From assembly GCF_038958875.1 (NCBI RefSeq), contig NZ_CP152407.1, forward strand, positions 4,590,501 through 4,654,500: a stretch of 64,000 nucleotides of DNA. The letters are read 5' to 3'. The notes under the pieces were generated by a model. That model was not told the origin of the DNA. It saw only the letters and a program-made list of their open reading frames with translations, and did not search any database. Below are positions 57,856 to 64,000 of the stretch, piece after piece (the first letter of the stretch is position 1; each line of letters begins with the position of its first letter). The position numbers and the translations under genes are program-made. This stretch comes from Acidovorax sp. FHTAMBA. Lineage in GTDB: Bacteria; Pseudomonadota; Gammaproteobacteria; Burkholderiales; Burkholderiaceae_C.

Positions 57856-59448
57856 TCACGCAGGCACGTGCAAATACTGTTGTGCCAACGTCAAAAACGC
57901 ATCGAGGCGGGGATCGGCGCCCAGTTCTTCCCGCAGAACATCCGCCACGGCGGGCGCCAAGGCGATGGCCTTGCGGGCATCCAGGAACAACATACGCGAA
58001 CGGCGCGCCAGGACGTCCTCCACCGTGCAGGCGTACTCGTAGCGGGCTGCAAACCGCACCATGGCAACCGTCAGCCCCCCGCCCAGATCGGTCTGCGCCC
58101 CGGGAATGCCCAACACGGCGGCGGCTTCGCTTCCGTAAGAATGCAGACCCTGCGCGTCGCTGATGCGGTGCTTTACCGGCTCTTTCGGGGTGCCTATCAA
58201 GGGCAGATGGTTGGTCACACCGGCCGGTTTCTCAGGAAGAAGCCCGGTGCTGAAGCATTTTTGCAACACATCCTCGGCCATCGCGCGGTACGTGGTCCAT
58301 TTGCCACCGGTCACCGTGACCAGGCCACTGCGGCTGGCCAGCACGGTGTGCTCGCGGCTGAGGCTCTTGGTGTTGTCACCGTCGTCGTCCTGGGGCTTCA
58401 CCAGAGGACGCAGGCCCACCCAGATGCTTCGGATGTCTTCAACCCTGGGGGCCCGTGTGAGGTAGCGCGCCGATTCTTCCAGAATGAATTTGACTTCCTC
58501 GTTGAAGGGCTGAGGCTCCCTCACAATGTCCTGGCGGGGGCTGTCCGTGGTGCCCAGAATGAGCTTGCCCAACCAAGGGACGGCAAACAGAACGCGCCCG
58601 TCCGCCGTTTTGGGCACCATCAAAGCGTGGTCAGACGGCAGAAATTCGCGGTCCACCACGATATGAACACCCTGACTCGGCGCCACGATGGGCTTGACGG
58701 GCCGGCCGATGGCCTCGCCGTCCATCTGGCGCAGGGTGTCTACCCAAACGCCTGTGGCATTGACCACTGTGCGGGCGCGCACGGTGAATTGCTGGCCGCT
58801 GTCGGTGTCCTCACACACAAAACCGGCGACTTTCCCGCCCTCATGCACCAGCGCCGTGGCGGCGCAGTAATTGACGACCAGGGCCCCCAGGCTGGCGGCC
58901 GTGCGTGCCAGGGCCAGCGCCAGGCGGGCATCGTCAAACTGCCCGTCCCAGTATTTGACGCCCCCCTTGAGGCCTTCAGCACGTGCCGTTGGCAGGCACT
59001 CCAGCGTGCGCGCGCGCCCCAGGAACTCCGTAGCACCCAGCCCGGCCTTGCCCGCCAGCGCGTCGTACATCTTGAGCCCGATACCGTAAAACGGCGTCTC
59101 CCAGAAGTGGTACGACGGCATCACAAACGGCAGGGGCTGGGCCAGGTGGGGCGCGTTGTTCAGCAGCGTGGTGCGCTCGTGCAACGCTTCGCGCACCAGC
59201 GCGATGTTGCCCTGGGCGAGGTAGCGAACACCACCGTGCACCAGCTTGGTCGCGCGGGACGAGGTGCCCTTGGCAAAGTCGTGCGAATCCACCAGAACCA
59301 CACTGAATCCCCGCGCAGCCGCGTCCAGCGCCACCCCCAGACCGGTCGCCCCTCCGCCGATCACTGCCAGGTCATATTGGTGGGGCTGGGCAAGCCGTGC
59401 GAGAAGGTCGGCGCGCCGGGTGGGCAGGGGAGCAGAAGGAGTGGTCAT
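57856..59448 (-). CDS. glpD: Aerobic glycerol-3-phosphate dehydrogenase
   Basis: 530-aa FAD enzyme that oxidises glycerol-3-phosphate to dihydroxyacetone phosphate at the membrane and feeds electrons to quinone. Dinucleotide-binding motif DLAVIGGGATGLGVALDAAA (about 26-45), the family stretch HDFAKGTSSRATKLVHGGVR, and the DAO domain with C-terminal cap. 530 aa is the normal size. It follows an ABC transporter gene set for glycerol on the same strand, with a 24-nt inverted repeat in its leader. Confidence 0.93.
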   Translation of the reverse strand: MTTPSAPLPTRRADLLARLAQPHQYDLAVIGGGATGLGVALDAAARGFSVVLVDSHDFAKGTSSRATKLVHGGVRYLAQGNIALVREALHERTTLLNNAPHLAQPLPFVMPSYHFWETPFYGIGLKMYDALAGKAGLGATEFLGRARTLECLPTARAEGLKGGVKYWDGQFDDARLALALARTAASLGALVVNYCAATALVHEGGKVAGFVCEDTDSGQQFTVRARTVVNATGVWVDTLRQMDGEAIGRPVKPIVAPSQGVHIVVDREFLPSDHALMVPKTADGRVLFAVPWLGKLILGTTDSPRQDIVREPQPFNEEVKFILEESARYLTRAPRVEDIRSIWVGLRPLVKPQDDDGDNTKSLSREHTVLASRSGLVTVTGGKWTTYRAMAEDVLQKCFSTGLLPEKPAGVTNHLPLIGTPKEPVKHRISDAQGLHSYGSEAAAVLGIPGAQTDLGGGLTVAMVRFAARYEYACTVEDVLARRSRMLFLDARKAIALAPAVADVLREELGADPRLDAFLTLAQQYLHVPA

Positions 59449-59476
59449 GGGAGGGATTGTCCATGGACGGGACCAA

Positions 59477-59500
59477 AATTTAAGGGTTTACCCTTAAATT
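59477..59500 (-). promoter_or_regulatory. Inverted repeat before glpD
   Basis: AATTTAAGGG-TTTA-CCCTTAAATT, a perfect 10-bp stem with a 4-nt spacer, 29 bp before the glpD start. Operator (for example of a GlpR-type regulator) or RNA hairpin; not decided. Confidence 0.5.
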
Positions 59501-59633
59501 GTTGACGTTTCCGGGGTGAAATCCGCCCGCGGCCGACAGAGCCGCGCACGAACTGGAGCGAAAAAGGCAGCCAGAGACCTTGTGGGTCCGGGCTGCCATC
59601 AAGCACTGTCACAACGCAACAGTCAGAGCGTTA

Positions 59634-61367
<1,734 letters not shown>

Positions 61368-61553
61368 TGCTGTCTCCTCAGATGGAACCCCCTTGGTGGA
61401 TGAACACCGGCCCCGGGGGAAATCGGGCCGACGCTTGTCATCATCAAAAACAATAGCTGTCAGCGCTTGCTGTCGCTTTGCTTCAGATCGATTTCATTTC
61501 TAACTCTTTGTCTGTCAAGCGATGCCAGCTATCTTCTTGATAGTTCAAAGGCT

Positions 61554-61862
61554 TCAACCCTTGCGCAGGATGAACGCCAGCAGCGCCATCGACAGCACAA
61601 AACTGATCCAGATTGACGGATCGTTTTCCAGGCTCAGCCACTGGGCCAGCTTGCCGCTGATGCCCACAAAAATCAGGTTCACATAGGCCGCCGACAGCAG
61701 GCCGATGAACAGGCGGTCACCGCGGGTCGTCGCCAGCGGCAGGAAGCCCTTGCGCATCACCGTGGGTGACTTGATTTCCCACACGGTCATGCCGATCAGC
61801 ATCAGCACGATGCAGATGAAAAAGACCGCTACGGGCAACGTCCAGGCCATCCAGTCAAACAT
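61554..61862 (-). CDS. glpU: Small membrane protein DUF2160 of the glycerol transporter
   Basis: 102 aa with three hydrophobic segments (VAVFFICIVLMLIGMTVWEI; LFIGLLSAAYVNLIFVGI; FVLSMALLAFIL). DUF2160 proteins accompany glycerol ABC genes and correspond to GlpU; accessory role is not known. 186 bp upstream of glpV. It has no start problem (ATG, MFDWMAWTLP). Confidence 0.82.
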   Translation of the reverse strand: MFDWMAWTLPVAVFFICIVLMLIGMTVWEIKSPTVMRKGFLPLATTRGDRLFIGLLSAAYVNLIFVGISGKLAQWLSLENDPSIWISFVLSMALLAFILRKG

Positions 61863-62012
61863 CGTTTCCCCCCTGAGCGCCTGCGGCGCTTCCCCCCAGG
61901 GGGACGCAGCTGGTGGCCGGGCGAAGCCCGTTCCACGGCTGCCGCTGGCCTGGGAGGAGTCCCGCGCCCTGCTGAGAAGGTGTGTGATTCATACTTTTGC
62001 TCCCCTTGCGCG
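61863..62012. repeat. GC-rich intergenic repeat between glpQ and glpU
   Basis: About 61869-61905 reads CCCCCTGAGCGCCTGCGGCG followed by CTTCCCCCC and AGGGGGAC. A near match in opposite orientation lies at 63800-63860. This is a dispersed repeat of the Comamonadaceae type that folds into a stable hairpin and may terminate or stabilise transcripts. Confidence 0.55.
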
Positions 62013-62817
62013 TCAAACCCGCCCCATCGCAAAGCCTTTTGCGATGTAGTGGCGAACAAACCAGATCACGATGGCGCCCGGCACGATGGTCAGCACCCCA
62101 GCTGCAGCCAGGGTCGCCCAGTCCATGCCGGATGCGCTGACGGTGCGCGTCATCGTCGCGACGATGGGCTTGGCGTTCACGCTCGTCAGGGTGCGCGCCA
62201 GCAGCAATTCGACCCAGCTGAACATGAAGCAAAAGAACGCCGCCACACCAACGCCCGCCTTGATGAGGGGCAGAAAAATCTTGATGAAGAATCGCGGAAA
62301 GCTGTAGCCATCGATGTAGGCGGTCTCGTCGATCTCGCGCGGAATGCCGCTCATGAAACCTTCCAGAATCCACACCGCCAGCGGCACGTTGAACAAGAGG
62401 TGCGCCAGTGCCACGGCAATGTGCGTATCCATCAGCCCCACCGTGGTGTAAAGCTGGAAGAACGGCAGCAGGAACACGGCCGGCGGCGTCATGCGGTTGG
62501 TCAGCAGCCAGAAGAACACATGCTTGTCGCCGAGGAACTGGTAGCGGCTGAATGCATAGGCCGCGGGCAGCGCCACGGTGAGCGAAATCACCGTGTTGAT
62601 GGCCACATAGATCAGGCTGTTGATGTACCCCGAATACCAGGACTCATCGGTAAAGATGGTCTTGTAGTTGTCCCACGTGAAGTGCTGGGGGAAGAACGTG
62701 AAGGTCGAGAGGATTTCTTCGTTGGTCTTGAAGCTCATGTTGACCATCCAGTAGATGGGCAACACGGCAAAGATCAGATAGGCGACGAGGAAGATCGACC
62801 GCTTGTGGAAGCGTTTT

Positions 62818-62825
<8 letters not shown>
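62013..62825 (-). CDS. glpQ: Glycerol ABC transporter permease
   Basis: 270-aa inner membrane permease of the MalG type: six segments and the EAA loop, WILEGFMSGIPREIDETAYI / DGYSFPRFFIKIFLPLIKAG. Six hydrophobic helices seen. Start ATG 62825, overlapping the end of the other permease by 8 bp, so the two are translated together. Transports glycerol with GlpP, powered by the ATPase. Confidence 0.87.
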
Positions 62826-63714
<889 letters not shown>

Positions 63715-63799
63715 GTTCGTTCTCCACAAAGTGGCGATTCACCGACGGCATCTGCACCAAGCATGGTGGCATCGCGGAGACGCCCAGCAAGGGCCGCCC

Positions 63800-63862
63800 C
63801 GCAGCAAAGGGCGTCGTCCCCCTTCCGGGGGGAAGCCGCGGAGCGGCTCAGGGGGTAGTCCA
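63800..63862. repeat. Second copy of the GC-rich intergenic repeat
   Basis: Reverse complement of the repeat near 61869 with small changes: CCCCCTGAGCCGCTCCGCGG then CTTCCCCCC and GGAAGGGGGACG. It lies between glpT and glpP, so both gaps of the transporter operon carry one. Confidence 0.55.
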
Positions 63863-64000
63863 TCACGCCAGGAGCTCCTCGTTTTGATAGAAGCAGGTGT
63901 GCTCACCGAGCACCTGCAGCCACACCGCATCCCCCGCCGACGGGAGCCGCGTTTCAGGGCTGAACCGCGCCTTGAGCGTGTGCTCACCCACCTTGGCGGT
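63863..64000 (-). CDS. glpT: Glycerol ABC transporter ATPase, C-terminal end (window edge)
   Basis: The last 45 codons (TAKVGEHTLKARFSPETRLP, SAGDAVWLQVLGEHTCFYQN, EELLA) match the regulatory TOBE/OB domain at the C-terminus of MalK-like ATPases. No Walker motif is visible since the rest lies beyond the window. By position it is one of the ATPase genes of the glycerol transporter (glpS/glpT). Confidence 0.6.
   Translation of the reverse strand, partial: TAKVGEHTLKARFSPETRLPSAGDAVWLQVLGEHTCFYQNEELLA

Noticed and set aside
57583..59505. Open frame of 640 codons on the plus strand
   Set aside because: Antisense of glpD and the rplN leader in a GC-rich genome; no RBS and no recognisable domain.

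Overview
The window reads as the chromosome of a GC-rich betaproteobacterium of the order Burkholderiales, most likely Comamonadaceae. The signs are the ribosomal protein order, a glycerol ABC cluster of the glpD/glpT-P-Q-U-V type, Cys-poor Rrf2 and DUF4148 proteins, and the GC-rich intergenic repeats. Genus is not determined from the sequence.

The dominating feature is three almost identical 3.54-kb RIT elements (recombinase in trio): RIT1 at 432-3970 (+), RIT2 at 14451-17989 (+) and RIT3 at 44988-48527 (-). Each carries three overlapping tyrosine recombinase genes (ritA, ritB, ritC here) between 32-bp inverted ends, plus a perfect 20-bp palindrome at the right end. They differ by one substitution (RIT2 ritB) and one inserted base (RIT3 leader), so they spread recently. 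RIT1 cuts a small copper-cluster-type secreted protein gene. RIT3 cuts a gene divergent from cusR. RIT1 and RIT3 face each other and could have inverted the 41 kb between them.

RIT1-RIT2 interval (4-14.4 kb): one long minus-strand block with a sulfite dehydrogenase and its cytochrome c (sorA/sorB type), two ECF sigma/anti-sigma pairs, a DUF305 protein, a Tat-exported beta-propeller protein and two small secreted proteins. A YeiH-type exporter divergent from a LysR regulator completes what may be a sulfite-handling neighbourhood.

RIT2-RIT3 interval (18-45 kb): an Rrf2 regulator, a lipoprotein and a CorC-type transporter. Next comes a plus-strand heavy-metal efflux operon (two CzcI-like proteins, a TolC-type outer membrane factor, a His-rich membrane protein, an adaptor, an HME-RND pump, a secreted protein and a His-rich DMT exporter). 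Then follows a 5-kb graveyard of mobile DNA: a frameshifted IS5-family element, IS91 and IS3 fragments, and a relaxase fragment of an ICE or plasmid. The copper/silver efflux system DUF2789-cusC-cusB-cusA comes next, followed in map order by its regulators cusR-cusS. Two mosaic 555-bp direct repeats, each with a DUF4148 gene, flank the cus operon.

48.7-64 kb is core chromosome on the minus strand: initiator tRNA, then the spc/alpha ribosomal operon (rplN to rplQ with secY and rpoA) with a strong promoter and a structured leader, then glpD and the glycerol ABC transporter genes, cut by the window end.
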